From an uncultured beta proteobacterium (GTDB lineage Bacteria; Pseudomonadota; Gammaproteobacteria; Burkholderiales; Burkholderiaceae_C), in contig CAJAES010000104.1 of the NCBI GenBank assembly GCA_903938815.1, forward strand, positions 1 to 64,000: DNA of 64,000 nt, written 5' to 3'. The notes under the pieces are model-generated. The model had not been told where the DNA came from, made no database searches, and saw only the letters and a list, made by a program, of their open reading frames with translations. Positions 16,234 to 25,711 of this stretch are shown one piece after another (position 1 is the stretch's first letter; the number at the start of each line of letters is the position of its first letter). A program made the position numbers and the translations under genes.

Positions 16234-17397
16234 ATGAGCACCCGCCGAATCGGCCTGATCATGCACGGCGTGACCGGGCGCATGGGCATGAACCAGCACC
16301 TGATCCGCTCCATCGTCGCCATCCGGCGGCAGGGCGGCGTGAGCCTTTCCAACGGCGACCGGCTGATGCCCGACCCCATCCTCATCGGGCGCAATGCCGA
16401 CAAGATCCGGGCGCTGGCGCAGGCCCACGGCATCGAACGCTGGGGCACGGATCTCACCGCCGCGCTGGCGAATCCCGAGGACACGGTGTTCTTCGATGCC
16501 GGCACCACGCAGATGCGCCCTACCCTGCTGGCGCAGGCGCTGCGCGCGGGCAAGCACGTCTACTGCGAGAAGCCCATTGCCACCAACCTCGGCGAGGCGG
16601 TGGAGATCGCGCGTGTCGCGCAGGCCTCGGGCCTGAAACACGGCGCCGTGCAGGACAAGCTCTTCCTGCCCGGCCTGAGAAAACTCGACATGCTGCGCCG
16701 CGCCGGCTTCTTCGGGCGCATGCTGAGCGTGCGCATCGAGTTCGGGTACTGGGTGTTCGAAGGCGACCTGCAGCCCATCCAGCGCCCGAGCTGGAATTAC
16801 CGGGCCGAGGACGGCGGCGGCATCATCCTCGACATGATGTGCCACTGGCGCTACGTGCTCGACAACCTCTTCGGCGAGGTTCAGTCGGTCAGCTGCCTGG
16901 GCGCCACGCACATCCCGCAGCGCTGGGACGAATCCGGCCAGGCCTATGTCGCGACCGCGGACGACGCGTCCTACGCGACGCTGCAGCTCAAGGGCCATCA
17001 GGGCGAACCGGTGGTGGCGCAGGTCAACAGCAGCTGGACCACCCGCGTGCGCCGCGACGATCTCGTCACCTTCCACGTCGACGGCACGCACGGCTCGGCG
17101 GTTGCCGGCCTGAGCGACTGCCGCGCGCAGTCGCGCGTGAACACGCCGCGCCCGGTCTGGAACCCGGACGTCAAGCAGACCATACCCTTCTTCGACCAGT
17201 GGCAGGAAGTGCCCGACACCGAACCCTTCGACAACGGTTTCAAGATCCAGTGGGAGGCGTTCCTGCGCCACGTGGCCGAGGACGCGCCGTATCGCTGGAC
17301 GCTGCCCGAGGGCGCCAAGGGCGTGCAGCTCGTCGAGGCCGCGCTGCAGAGCTGGCAGGAGCGCCGCTGGATCGACGTCGCACCGCTGGCCATCTGA
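16234..17397 (+). CDS. Gfo/Idh/MocA-family oxidoreductase
   Basis: A 387-aa NAD(P)-dependent dehydrogenase. The N-terminal Rossmann domain has a shifted glycine motif, IGLIMHGVTGRMGMNQH. The family signature GKHVYCEKPIATN (~107-119) includes the catalytic Lys. The C-terminal sheet domain has EDGGGIILDMMCHWRYVLD (~190-208), where the His is the usual catalytic residue. Members oxidise or epimerise sugars and cyclitols (IolG is the model). AAGGAG lies 9-14 bases before the start. It sits amid TIM-barrel isomerases, which together recall inositol or 3-keto-sugar pathways. Confidence 0.88.
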   Translation: MSTRRIGLIMHGVTGRMGMNQHLIRSIVAIRRQGGVSLSNGDRLMPDPILIGRNADKIRALAQAHGIERWGTDLTAALANPEDTVFFDAGTTQMRPTLLAQALRAGKHVYCEKPIATNLGEAVEIARVAQASGLKHGAVQDKLFLPGLRKLDMLRRAGFFGRMLSVRIEFGYWVFEGDLQPIQRPSWNYRAEDGGGIILDMMCHWRYVLDNLFGEVQSVSCLGATHIPQRWDESGQAYVATADDASYATLQLKGHQGEPVVAQVNSSWTTRVRRDDLVTFHVDGTHGSAVAGLSDCRAQSRVNTPRPVWNPDVKQTIPFFDQWQEVPDTEPFDNGFKIQWEAFLRHVAEDAPYRWTLPEGAKGVQLVEAALQSWQERRWIDVAPLAI

Positions 17398-17404
17398 GGA
17401 CACC

Positions 17405-18571
17405 ATGAAGATCACCCTGCCCCTGGCCGACGGCACGCTGGCGCCCTACACGTTGCGCGGGCCGGGCAACTTCACGCCCGCTGCTCCAGGCACCGCGCTG
17501 AACCGCATCGCGTACTCGGCCGCGCACGTGGTGGCCGACGCGCGGGCCGCCATCGACCCCTGGCTGCAATGCGCCATCGACTGGGACGCCACCATCGCCT
17601 ACCGCCGCCGGCTGTGGTCGATGGGCCTGGGCGTGGCCGAGGCCATGGACACCGCGCAACGCGGCATGGGCCTCGACTGGCCGACCTCGCTGGAACTGAT
17701 CCGCCGCTCGCTGGACGCCGCGAAGGACCACCCCGGTGCGTTTCTGGCCAGCGGCTGCGGCACCGACCATCTGTCGCCTGAATCCGCGCGGGGCGTGGAC
17801 GACGTGATCCGCGCATACGAGGAGCAGATGGCAGCCATCGAGGCGCTGGGCGGCAGGCTCATCGTGATGGCCAGCCGTGCGCTGGCTCGCGTGGCCACCG
17901 GCCCGGCCGACTACGAACGTGTCTACGACCGCGTGCTTTCGCAGGCACGGCAACCCGTGATCCTGCACTGGCTCGGCGACATGTTCGACCCCGCGCTGAA
18001 GGGCTACTGGGGCAGCGGCGACACCGCCCGCGCGATGGACACCGCGCTGGGCGTCATCCAGGCGCACGCCGCCAAGGTCGACGGCATCAAGATCTCGCTG
18101 CTCGACAAGGACCAGGAAATCGAGATGCGCCGGCGCCTGCCGCCCGGCGTGCGCATGTACACCGGCGACGACTTCAACTACGCAGAGCTGATCGCCGGCG
18201 ACGGCGCGCGCCACAGCGACGCGCTGCTGGGCATCTTCGACGCCATCGCGCCAGCCGCGAGCGCGGCGCTGGCCGCCCTGACCGCCGGTGACACGGCGCG
18301 CTTCCATGCCATCCTCGCGCCCACGGTGCCGCTGTCGCGCCACATCTTCCAGGCGCCCACGCGCTTCTACAAGACCGGCGTCGTCTTCATGGCCTGGATC
18401 AACGGGCACCAGGACCACTTCGTGATGGTGGGCGGGCAGCAGAGCACGCGCTCCCTGCCGCACTTCGCCGAGATGTTCCGGCTGGCGGACGCCGCCGGGC
18501 TGATCGAGAAACCCGATCTGGCGCTGCAGCGCATGCGCACGCTGCTGGCCCTGCACGGGGTGGCGGGATGA
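17405..18571 (+). CDS. DUF993 (dihydrodipicolinate-synthase-like) protein
   Basis: A 388-aa protein I recognise as the DUF993 family, a TIM barrel distantly related to DHDPS/KDG aldolases. Stretches include LNRIAYSAAHVVADA, IDWDATIAYRRRLWSMGLGVAEAMD, FLASGCGTDHL, PVILHWLGDMFDPALKGYWG (~180-199) and VDGIKISLLDKDQEI (~215-229). The Lys in DGIKISLLDK is the candidate Schiff-base residue by analogy; that is an inference. The family has no characterised member that I know of, though it recurs beside Gfo/Idh/MocA and sugar isomerase genes. It follows the dehydrogenase by 7 bp and overlaps the next gene by 4 bp. Confidence 0.8.
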   Translation: MKITLPLADGTLAPYTLRGPGNFTPAAPGTALNRIAYSAAHVVADARAAIDPWLQCAIDWDATIAYRRRLWSMGLGVAEAMDTAQRGMGLDWPTSLELIRRSLDAAKDHPGAFLASGCGTDHLSPESARGVDDVIRAYEEQMAAIEALGGRLIVMASRALARVATGPADYERVYDRVLSQARQPVILHWLGDMFDPALKGYWGSGDTARAMDTALGVIQAHAAKVDGIKISLLDKDQEIEMRRRLPPGVRMYTGDDFNYAELIAGDGARHSDALLGIFDAIAPAASAALAALTAGDTARFHAILAPTVPLSRHIFQAPTRFYKTGVVFMAWINGHQDHFVMVGGQQSTRSLPHFAEMFRLADAAGLIEKPDLALQRMRTLLALHGVAG

Positions 18572-19428
18572 GGGACTTCGGCGGCGACCACCGGTGGATG
18601 TCGATCAACACCGCCACGGTGCGCAGGCAGCATGGCCAGGACTGGCCGCTTCTGCAGATCCTGGATGCGTGCGCGGCGCGAGGCGTCCGCGCGGTGTCCC
18701 CTTGGCGCGATCAGGTCCAGACCGCGGGCCTGGCTGAGACGGCGCGCAGCCTGCGCGCGCACGGCATCGAGCTGTCAGGCTACTGCCGCGGCGGCATGTT
18801 CACCAGCGAAGGCGCGCGTGACGACAACCTGCGCGCGCTGGACGAAGCCTGCGAGCTGGGCGCGCCGTGCCTGGTGCTGGTGGTGGGCGGCCTGCCCGGC
18901 GCACTGGCGGGGCACGCGCAGCACAAGGACATCGCCGCAGCCCGGCGCCAGGTGACGGACGGCATCGCGCAGTTGCTGGCGGCCGCGCGCGAACGCGGCA
19001 TGCCGCTCGCCATCGAGCCGCTGCATCCCATGTATGCCGCCGACCGCGCCTGCATCAACACCTTGTCGCAGGCACTCGATGTCTGCGATGCGCTCGACCC
19101 GCAGCGCAGCGGCATGCTCGGCGTGGCCGTGGACATGTACCACGTGTGGTGGGATCCGCAGCTGAAGACGCAGATCGAGCGGGCCGGGCGCGACCGCCTG
19201 CTGGCCTTCCATGTGTGCGACTGGCTGGTGCCGACGACCGACCTGCTGAACGACCGGGGCATGATGGGCGACGGCGTGATCGACATCCGCCAGGCGCGCG
19301 GGTGGGTCGAGGCCCAGGGCTTCGCCGGCTACAGCGAAGTCGAGATCTTCTCCACCGGGAACTGGTGGCGCCGCGACGGCGGCGAGGTTCTCGACACCTG
19401 CATCCAGCGCCACCGCGCCTGCGTCTGA
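18568..19428 (+). CDS. Sugar phosphate isomerase/epimerase-like TIM barrel (2)
   Basis: A 286-aa second TIM barrel of the AP-endonuclease-2 family. Metal-site stretches are MPLAIEPLHPMYAADRAC (~147), VAVDMYHVWWDPQL (~187), LLAFHVCDWLVPT (~211) and GYSEVEIFSTGNWW (~253). It is only distantly similar to the first isomerase at 14035, so they are not recent duplicates and probably act on different intermediates. The ATG overlaps the stop of the DUF993 gene. It is the last gene of the operon and ends 1 bp from the convergent MFS gene. Confidence 0.85.
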   Translation: MRDFGGDHRWMSINTATVRRQHGQDWPLLQILDACAARGVRAVSPWRDQVQTAGLAETARSLRAHGIELSGYCRGGMFTSEGARDDNLRALDEACELGAPCLVLVVGGLPGALAGHAQHKDIAAARRQVTDGIAQLLAAARERGMPLAIEPLHPMYAADRACINTLSQALDVCDALDPQRSGMLGVAVDMYHVWWDPQLKTQIERAGRDRLLAFHVCDWLVPTTDLLNDRGMMGDGVIDIRQARGWVEAQGFAGYSEVEIFSTGNWWRRDGGEVLDTCIQRHRACV

Positions 19429-19429
19429 C

Positions 19430-20692
19430 TCAGGCGTGCGCCGGCACGGCCGTGCGGCGCGCGCGCCCGACGCTGAGCGCGCTGGCGATCAGCACGCCCT
19501 GCAGCAGCGCCAGCGCCAGCCAGACGGTCGAGAAGCGCCCCTGGTCCATCAGGCGCCCGATGACCAGCGGCACCAGGGCCTGCCCGATGTCCAGGCCGGC
19601 GTAGACCACACCGTAGACGCGGCCGGTGGCGTTGTCGGGCGCGGCACGCTTGACGATGAGGTCACGCGAGGGGCCGGCAATGCCCGAGACGAAGCCCATC
19701 ACGCCGAACAGCACGGGCACCGCGAGCGCCGGCACCGTGCCGTAGGCCACTGCCAGTGCCAGCAGGGCAGCCATGCCGAAGGCCGTGCCGACGATGCGCT
19801 CGCAGCGCTCCGGGTCGCGGGCCAGGAAACCGCCCACGACCATGCCGCTGGCGCTGCAGACCATGTAGATGGTCAGGCACATGGCCGCGAGCTGCGTGGG
19901 CACGCCGTGCAGCTGCCGCGCCGCCTCCGGCGCGAAGCTCTGGATCACCGACAGCGCGCCGGCATAGAAGAAGAAGAAACCGAAGCACATCCAGACCGCC
20001 GGGATGCGCAGGAAGTCGAAAGCGCCCTCCGCCGCTGGCTGCCCCGGGCCGGCCGCTGCGGCGGCTGCGGCAACAGCGGCAGAGTCGGGCCTGGCCGCGA
20101 GTTCCACCGTGAGCTCGTCGCGCTTGAACAGCAGCAGTGCGAGCACGGAGAACGCCAGTACCGCGGCGCACACCAGGGCCACGCGCCAGGAGTACGCCAG
20201 CGTCAGCGGCACCAGAAGGGCCGGCGCCAGCGCCCACCCGAGGCTGCCCGACACGCCGTGCACGCTGTAGGCGTGGCCCAGCCGCGCCTTGCCGATCTTG
20301 CGGTTGAGCAGCGTGTAGTCCACCGGGTGGAAGACGCCGTTGCCGATGCCTGCCACCACCGAGAAGGCCGCCAGCATCGCGTAGCTGGTGCTGGCCGCGA
20401 AGCCGAGCGCCGCCACGCCGATCAGCGTCAGGCCGATGAACAGCACCGGCCGCGGGCCGAACCGGTCGACCCAGAAGCCGGCAGCAGCCTGCACCGCGCA
20501 CGACACGACGAAGAAGATGGTCAGCAGGAAGCCGAGCTCGGCGTAGCTCACGCCGAACGCATCTTTCAGCCAGGGAAACAGCGGCGCCAGCAGGAGCTGG
20601 CTGAAGTGGCTGATGCTGTGGGCCACGCCGACGAGACCGATGACGGTGGCGTCACGCTTCCAGGGAACGGACGGCAGGCTGGCGGTATTCAT
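19430..20692 (-). CDS. MFS transporter
   Basis: A 420-aa, 12-span major facilitator. Motif-A-like FWVDRFGPRPVLFIG (~74-88) sits between spans 2 and 3. An Ala/Pro-rich central loop at ~205-228 separates the two six-span halves. The second half includes GFVSGIAGPSRDLIVKRAAPD. The overall look is of the drug/fosmidomycin-resistance or organic-acid group; the substrate is unknown. It is transcribed towards the sugar-acid operon and divergently from an AraC gene that probably regulates it. Confidence 0.85.
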   Translation of the reverse strand: MNTASLPSVPWKRDATVIGLVGVAHSISHFSQLLLAPLFPWLKDAFGVSYAELGFLLTIFFVVSCAVQAAAGFWVDRFGPRPVLFIGLTLIGVAALGFAASTSYAMLAAFSVVAGIGNGVFHPVDYTLLNRKIGKARLGHAYSVHGVSGSLGWALAPALLVPLTLAYSWRVALVCAAVLAFSVLALLLFKRDELTVELAARPDSAAVAAAAAAAGPGQPAAEGAFDFLRIPAVWMCFGFFFFYAGALSVIQSFAPEAARQLHGVPTQLAAMCLTIYMVCSASGMVVGGFLARDPERCERIVGTAFGMAALLALAVAYGTVPALAVPVLFGVMGFVSGIAGPSRDLIVKRAAPDNATGRVYGVVYAGLDIGQALVPLVIGRLMDQGRFSTVWLALALLQGVLIASALSVGRARRTAVPAHA

Positions 20693-20761
20693 GCAGGCAC
20701 TGTAGCGGCGGCGACTGCGGCAGGGTTACGATACTTGGACAAGTTCTGTCGAATTCCCGAC

Positions 20762-21610
20762 ATGGCATCGAGCACCTCGACCGCAAGGACCCTGCTGGCG
20801 CCCCTGGAGCCGGGCCGCTATGCGCCGTCCGTCCACCGGCCGGTGCGCGCCAAGGCCCGCGTGATGGAGCCCGACAGCGAGATCCAGCCGCACCAGCATG
20901 CCTGGGCGCAGGTGGCGATCGCGGTTTCCGGCGCGGCACGCATCACGGCCGAACATGCCACTTACCTGGTGCCCGCGTGGCGGGCCATCTGGATACCGCC
21001 GGGCATCGAGCACGCGGTGACCGTGGTGGAAGCAGCCGAGTTGCGCACGCTGTACATCCACCAGTCAGAAGGCGAGGCCGGGCCGGATGTGCCGGCGCCG
21101 GAGCACTATGCATGGTGCCATTGCCGGGTGCTGGAGGTCTCGCCGCTGCTGCGCGAACTGGTGCTGCAGATGGGCCTTCATGCCGACGGCCCGCCGGCCG
21201 AGGCCGATGCGCTGGCGCGCGAGCGGCGCCTCGGTGAACTGGCGCTGGACGAGCTGCGCCGGGCCGCGCCAGTGCGGCTGGGCATCACGCTGCCGCGCGA
21301 CAAGCGCCTGCGCGCCTTGTGCGAGGCCGTGATCGCCGACCCCACGCGCCATGGCACGCTGGACGGCTGGGCCGCCGAGGCCGGCGCCAGCGCCCGCACG
21401 GTGGCGCGGCTCTTCCGCGAGGAACTCGACACCAGCTTCGGCCCCTGGCGCCAGCAGGTCCTGCTGGGGCGTGCGCTGACCCTGGCCGCGCAGGGCCGCC
21501 CGATGGGCCTGATCGCACAGGAGCTGGGTTATGCCAGCGCCAGCGCCTTCACGGCCATGGTGCGGCGTTCGGTGGGCCTGCCGCCGGGGCGGTTCTTCGG
21601 CCGCCCTTGA
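20762..21610 (+). CDS. AraC-family transcriptional regulator
   Basis: A 282-aa regulator. The N-terminal cupin-like sensor domain has IQPHQHAWAQVAIAVSGAARI and WIPPGIEHAV. The C-terminal two-helix-turn-helix domain (~185-280) has DGWAAEAGASARTVARLFRE as the first HTH and PMGLIAQELGYASASAFTAM as the second, with the closing GLPPGRFF. The start at 20762 gives full domain coverage. It stands 69 bp from the divergent MFS gene, which is its most likely target. Confidence 0.9.
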   Translation: MASSTSTARTLLAPLEPGRYAPSVHRPVRAKARVMEPDSEIQPHQHAWAQVAIAVSGAARITAEHATYLVPAWRAIWIPPGIEHAVTVVEAAELRTLYIHQSEGEAGPDVPAPEHYAWCHCRVLEVSPLLRELVLQMGLHADGPPAEADALARERRLGELALDELRRAAPVRLGITLPRDKRLRALCEAVIADPTRHGTLDGWAAEAGASARTVARLFREELDTSFGPWRQQVLLGRALTLAAQGRPMGLIAQELGYASASAFTAMVRRSVGLPPGRFFGRP

Positions 21611-21640
21611 TGATCGGCGCGGCGCACTAAGATTGGTGCC

Positions 21641-22750
21641 ATGACGACCCAGCAGCTCTACGACTTCACCCGCCAGGACGCCAGTGGCGGCAGTTGCACC
21701 GCCCACGCCTGGGCGAAGGTGCCCGACGCCCTGCCACCGGCCGAGCGCGCCGCCGCCAGGGAGCGCGCCAAGGCGCTGCTCAAGGCGCACGACGCCGTTC
21801 TGGTGGCGCACTACTACGTCGACGGCGACCTGCAGGACCTGGCGCTGGAGACCGGCGGCTGCGTGGCCGACTCGCTGGAGATGGCGCGCTTCGGGCGCGA
21901 GCACCCGGCACGCACGCTGGTCGTGGCCGGGGTGCGCTTCATGGGCGAATCGGCCAAGATCCTGAGCCCCGACAAGCGCGTGCTGATGCCCGACCTCGAG
22001 GCCACCTGCTCGCTCGACCTGGGCTGCCCTCCGGACCAGTTCAACGCCTTCTGCGATGCCCACCCCGACCGCACCGTCGTCGTCTACGCCAACACCAGCG
22101 CCGCCGTGAAGGCGCGCGCGGACTGGATGGTCACGAGCTCATGCGCGCTGGCCATCGTCCGGCACCTGAAGGACGAGGGCCGCAAGATCCTGTGGGCGCC
22201 TGACCGCCACCTGGGCCGCTACATCCAGGAGCAGACCGGCGCCGACATGCTGATGTGGAACGGCGCCTGCATCGTGCACGACGAGTTCAAGGGCCTGGAG
22301 CTCGAACTGCTCAAGCGCGAGCACCCGGGCGCGCAGGTGCTGGTGCACCCGGAGTCGCCGCAGAGCGTGGTGGCGCTGGCCGACGTCGTCGGCTCCACCA
22401 CGCAGATCCTGCAGGCCGTGCTGAAGGGCACCGCCCAGACCTACATCATCGCCACCGACAACGGGCTGATGCACCGCATCCGCCAGCTGGCCCCGGACAA
22501 GACCCTGATCGAGGCGCCCACGGCCGGCAAGAGCGCCACCTGCAAGAGCTGCGCGCACTGCCCCTGGATGGCGATGAACGCGCTGCAGGGGCTGGTGTCC
22601 TGCCTGGAGACCGGCCAGGGCGAGGTTCTCGTGCCCGAGCCCACCCGCACGCAGGCGCTGGGCTGCATCGAGCGCATGCTGGACTTCACGGCACGCAACC
22701 CGGGGGCCCTGGCGCTGCCGGGCCTGGTTCCCAACGTCGGCGCGGCCTGA
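21641..22750 (+). CDS. nadA: Quinolinate synthase
   Basis: A 369-aa [4Fe-4S] enzyme that condenses iminoaspartate with dihydroxyacetone phosphate to quinolinate in de novo NAD synthesis. Family features are [16 protein letters not shown] (~48-63), [20 protein letters not shown] (~97-116), the three-fold repeat architecture, and cluster cysteines in [10 protein letters not shown] (~119-128), VTSSCALAI (~165) and [17 protein letters not shown] (~297-313). nadC follows within 5 bp, and nadB is nearby on the opposite strand. Confidence 0.97.
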   Translation: MTTQQLYDFTRQDASGGSCTAHAWAKVPDALPPAERAAARERAKALLKAHDAVLVAHYYVDGDLQDLALETGGCVADSLEMARFGREHPARTLVVAGVRFMGESAKILSPDKRVLMPDLEATCSLDLGCPPDQFNAFCDAHPDRTVVVYANTSAAVKARADWMVTSSCALAIVRHLKDEGRKILWAPDRHLGRYIQEQTGADMLMWNGACIVHDEFKGLELELLKREHPGAQVLVHPESPQSVVALADVVGSTTQILQAVLKGTAQTYIIATDNGLMHRIRQLAPDKTLIEAPTAGKSATCKSCAHCPWMAMNALQGLVSCLETGQGEVLVPEPTRTQALGCIERMLDFTARNPGALALPGLVPNVGAA

Positions 22751-22755
22751 GACCC

Positions 22756-23622
22756 ATGTTCGAACACAACGAGACGCTGGACGAGGCGCGGCAGCGCAAC
22801 ATCATGGAAGCACTGGCCGAGGACATCGGCCGCGGCGACTGGACCGGGATGCTGGTCCCCGCAGGACAGCGTGTGAAGGCGCGCGTCATCGCGCGCGAGG
22901 CCGCCGTGCTCTGCGGCCGCGACTGGTTCGGCGGGGTCATGCAGCGGCTCGACCCATCAGCGCGCCTGGACTGGCAGCTCGAGGAAGGCGCGTGGATGGC
23001 GCCGGACCAGCCCGTGGTCTTCATCGAGGCGGAGGCCCGCGCCCTGCTGGCCGCCGAACGCCCGGCCCTGAACTTCATCCAGCTGCTGAGCTGGACGGCC
23101 ACCACCACGCGGCGCCACGTGGATGCCGTGGCAGGCGCCAGCCCGAACCCGCGCGGCTGCGCCATCCTGGACACGCGCAAGACCATCCCCGGCCTGCGCC
23201 TGGCGCAGAAGTACGCCGTGCGCGTGGGCGGCGGGCAGAACCAGCGCCTGGCGCTGTATGCCGGCATCCTCATCAAGGAAAACCACATCGCGGCAGCGGG
23301 CGGCATACCGCAGGTGCTGGCGGCCGCCAGTGCGCTCAAGGCCGGGGTCGACATCCAGATCGAGGTCGAGAACCTCGCCCAGTTGCGCGAGGCGCTGGCG
23401 CACGGCGCCACCAGCGTGCTGCTGGACAACTTCGATCTGGCCGCGATGCGCGAGGCCGTCGCCGTCAACGGCGGACGTGCCCTGCTGGAGGTCTCGGGCA
23501 GCGTGCAGCTCTCGCAACTGCGCGACATCGCCGCCACCGGCGTGGACCGCATCTCCATCGGCAAGCTCACGAAGGACGTGCAAGCGGTGGATTTCTCGAT
23601 GCGGGTGCTCGGCGCGGCCTGA
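22756..23622 (+). CDS. nadC: Nicotinate-nucleotide pyrophosphorylase (QPRTase)
   Basis: A 288-aa phosphoribosyltransferase converting quinolinate and PRPP to nicotinate mononucleotide. Conserved elements are EDIGRGDWT (~22-30), LNFIQLLSWTATTTRRHVDAV (~105-125), ILDTRKTIPGLRLAQKYAVRVGGG (active-site Arg/Lys spread over ~136-159), IKENHI (~174), IEVENLAQL (~198) and VLLDNFDL (~220). The start at 22756 is 5 bp after nadA, so they form an operon. Confidence 0.97.
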   Translation: MFEHNETLDEARQRNIMEALAEDIGRGDWTGMLVPAGQRVKARVIAREAAVLCGRDWFGGVMQRLDPSARLDWQLEEGAWMAPDQPVVFIEAEARALLAAERPALNFIQLLSWTATTTRRHVDAVAGASPNPRGCAILDTRKTIPGLRLAQKYAVRVGGGQNQRLALYAGILIKENHIAAAGGIPQVLAAASALKAGVDIQIEVENLAQLREALAHGATSVLLDNFDLAAMREAVAVNGGRALLEVSGSVQLSQLRDIAATGVDRISIGKLTKDVQAVDFSMRVLGAA

Positions 23623-23658
23623 AACTACAGTTCCCGCCGATGCGGCCGAAGAGGTCGC

Positions 23659-23949
23659 ATGAGCATCGACTTCACCTCCATCCGCAACCACAACGAACAG
23701 GGCGTCTTCGACGCGGTGAGCGCCGCGGCGCCAGACCACCCGGGCTTGACCGGGCGTGAAGACCTGCTGGCCGACGTGGCCTGCGTTGCGCTGAACCGGT
23801 TGCAGCCACGCTACATCCGGCACATGGTCGATCTCGCCTTCTACCAGAGCGAGCGCGAGCGCCAGGAGACCGAAAAGGCCGTCACCGACGCCGTCGAATA
23901 CGCCTTCGGCTTCGTGCAGGCCCGCACCGCCATGCGGGCCCGGGGCTGA
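23659..23949 (+). CDS. ComFB-like protein
   Basis: A 96-aa protein matching the ComFB family (late competence development protein). The core VACVALNRLQPRYIRHMVD (~42-60) is the family's most conserved segment. The Cys pair of the Bacillus protein is absent. Some ComFB-type domains have been linked to nucleotide-second-messenger binding in other phyla; whether that applies here is unknown. It follows nadC by 36 bp on the same strand and may be read through from it. Confidence 0.75.
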   Translation: MSIDFTSIRNHNEQGVFDAVSAAAPDHPGLTGREDLLADVACVALNRLQPRYIRHMVDLAFYQSERERQETEKAVTDAVEYAFGFVQARTAMRARG

Positions 23950-23961
23950 CCCGGCGCTCGT

Positions 23962-25587
23962 TCAGCGCGTAAGACTCTTCGCCGGGCGCGTGAGCACCGT
24001 CGGGAAGCTCACCGGCAGGGTGTGCGGGAAGTCCCGGCTGAAGTGAAGCCCACGGCTCTCGTGGCGGCGCAGCGCCGAGCGCACGATGAGTTCCGCATTG
24101 ACGACCAGGTTGCGCAGTTCCAGCAGATCGCGCGTGATGCGGAAATTGGCGTAGTAGTCGTCGATCTCGCCGCGCAGCAGCTTGATGCGGTGCAGCGCGC
24201 GCTCAAGCCGCTTCGTCGTGCGGACGATACCCACGTAGTTCCACATCACGAGCCGCAGCTCGTCCCAGTTGTGCGAGATCACGACCTGTTCATCGGCATC
24301 CTCGACCTGGCTCTCGTCCCAGGCCGGCAGCGCCGTGGCCGGCACGTTGGCATCGACCAGAACGCGCGCGGCGCAGCCCCGGCCCAGCACCACGCACTCC
24401 AGCAGCGAGTTGCTCGCCAGGCGGTTGGCGCCGTGCAGGCCGGTGTAGGTGGTCTCGCCGACGGCATAGAGGCCCGGGAGGTCGGTGCGGCCTTCGAGGT
24501 CGGTGACGACCCCGCCGCAGGTGTAGTGCGCGGCCGGCACCACCGGAATGGGCGCCCGGGCGATGTCGATGCCCAGGGCCAGGCAACGCGCGTGGATGGT
24601 CGGGAAGTGCTCCTTCAGGAACGGTTCGCCGAGGTGGCGGGCGTCGAGCCAGACGTGGTCGACGCCGTGCTTCTTCATCTCGAAGTCGATGGCGCGGGCG
24701 ACGATGTCGCGCGGGGCCAGCTCGGCGCGTTCGTCGTGCGCGGGCATGAAGCGCTCGCCCGGGCCGTCGGCCGTGGGGAGGCGCAGGTGGGCGCCCTCGC
24801 CGCGCAGGGCCTCGGTGATCAGGAAGCTGCGCTCCTGCGGGTGGTACAGGCAGGTCGGGTGGAACTGGATGAATTCCATGTTCGCCACCCGGCACCCGGC
24901 ACGCCAGGCCATGGCGATGCCGTCGCCGGTGGCCGTGTCGGGGTTGCTCGTGTAGCGGTAGACCTTGCCCACGCCGCCGGTGGCCAGCACCACGCCGCTC
25001 GTGGCCAGGGTCTCGACGCGACGGCTCACGATGTCCAGGGCGTACACGCCGTGGCAGCGCTGCTCCCGCTCCCCCTTCAGGTGGCGGGACGTGATCAGGT
25101 CCACCGCCATCCAGCGCTCGCGGAGCTCGATGTTCGGGTGCGCGCGGGCGCGCGCGAGCAGGGCATCGTGGATGGCCTTGCCGGTGGCGTCGGCCGCGTG
25201 CGCGATGCGGCGCACCGCGTGCCCGCCCTCCCGCGTGAGGTGCAGGCCCAGCGGGCCGTCGGGATCGTTGGTGAAGGGCACGCCGGCATCCACCAGCCAG
25301 GCCACGGCTTCGGCACTGTGCTCGGCAACGAAACGTGCCGTGTGTTCGTCGACCAATCCGGCGCCCGCTTCCTGCGTATCCCGGACATGAGACTCGACGC
25401 TGTCGTCTTCCCCGAGCACGCCGACGATGCCGCCTTGTGCCCAGGCCGTGGCGCCTTCCTCGAGCGATCGCTTGGCGAGCACGATCACCCGCCGGTCGGC
25501 CGCGAGCTGCAGCGCCACCGTCAGGCCGGCCAGACCGGCGCCTATCACCACCACCGGCGCCACGGCGTCGGTCCCTTGTCGGTTCAT
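23962..25587 (-). CDS. nadB: L-aspartate oxidase
   Basis: A 541-aa FAD enzyme that oxidises aspartate to iminoaspartate, the substrate of NadA. The FAD dinucleotide motif [15 protein letters not shown] is at ~12-26, followed by [12 protein letters not shown] (~47), [10 protein letters not shown], the capping-domain [11 protein letters not shown] (~240) with catalytic His, [16 protein letters not shown] (~345) and [14 protein letters not shown] (~370). The helical C-terminal domain is complete. ATG 25587 places the FAD motif 12 residues in; a start at 25623 is less likely. Gene order nadA-nadC / nadB is convergent. Confidence 0.96.
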   Translation of the reverse strand: MNRQGTDAVAPVVVIGAGLAGLTVALQLAADRRVIVLAKRSLEEGATAWAQGGIVGVLGEDDSVESHVRDTQEAGAGLVDEHTARFVAEHSAEAVAWLVDAGVPFTNDPDGPLGLHLTREGGHAVRRIAHAADATGKAIHDALLARARAHPNIELRERWMAVDLITSRHLKGEREQRCHGVYALDIVSRRVETLATSGVVLATGGVGKVYRYTSNPDTATGDGIAMAWRAGCRVANMEFIQFHPTCLYHPQERSFLITEALRGEGAHLRLPTADGPGERFMPAHDERAELAPRDIVARAIDFEMKKHGVDHVWLDARHLGEPFLKEHFPTIHARCLALGIDIARAPIPVVPAAHYTCGGVVTDLEGRTDLPGLYAVGETTYTGLHGANRLASNSLLECVVLGRGCAARVLVDANVPATALPAWDESQVEDADEQVVISHNWDELRLVMWNYVGIVRTTKRLERALHRIKLLRGEIDDYYANFRITRDLLELRNLVVNAELIVRSALRRHESRGLHFSRDFPHTLPVSFPTVLTRPAKSLTR

Positions 25588-25711
25588 TGTCGAAACTTCC
25601 CGTCCGGAGGGACTGTCAGCCATGGATTCTAGAAGTCCCGCGTACCACCCCAGGGGGGATGGTATTGCGCCGTCGCCTGCCTATCATCCGATCAACGTCC
25701 GGAGCGTGCGC

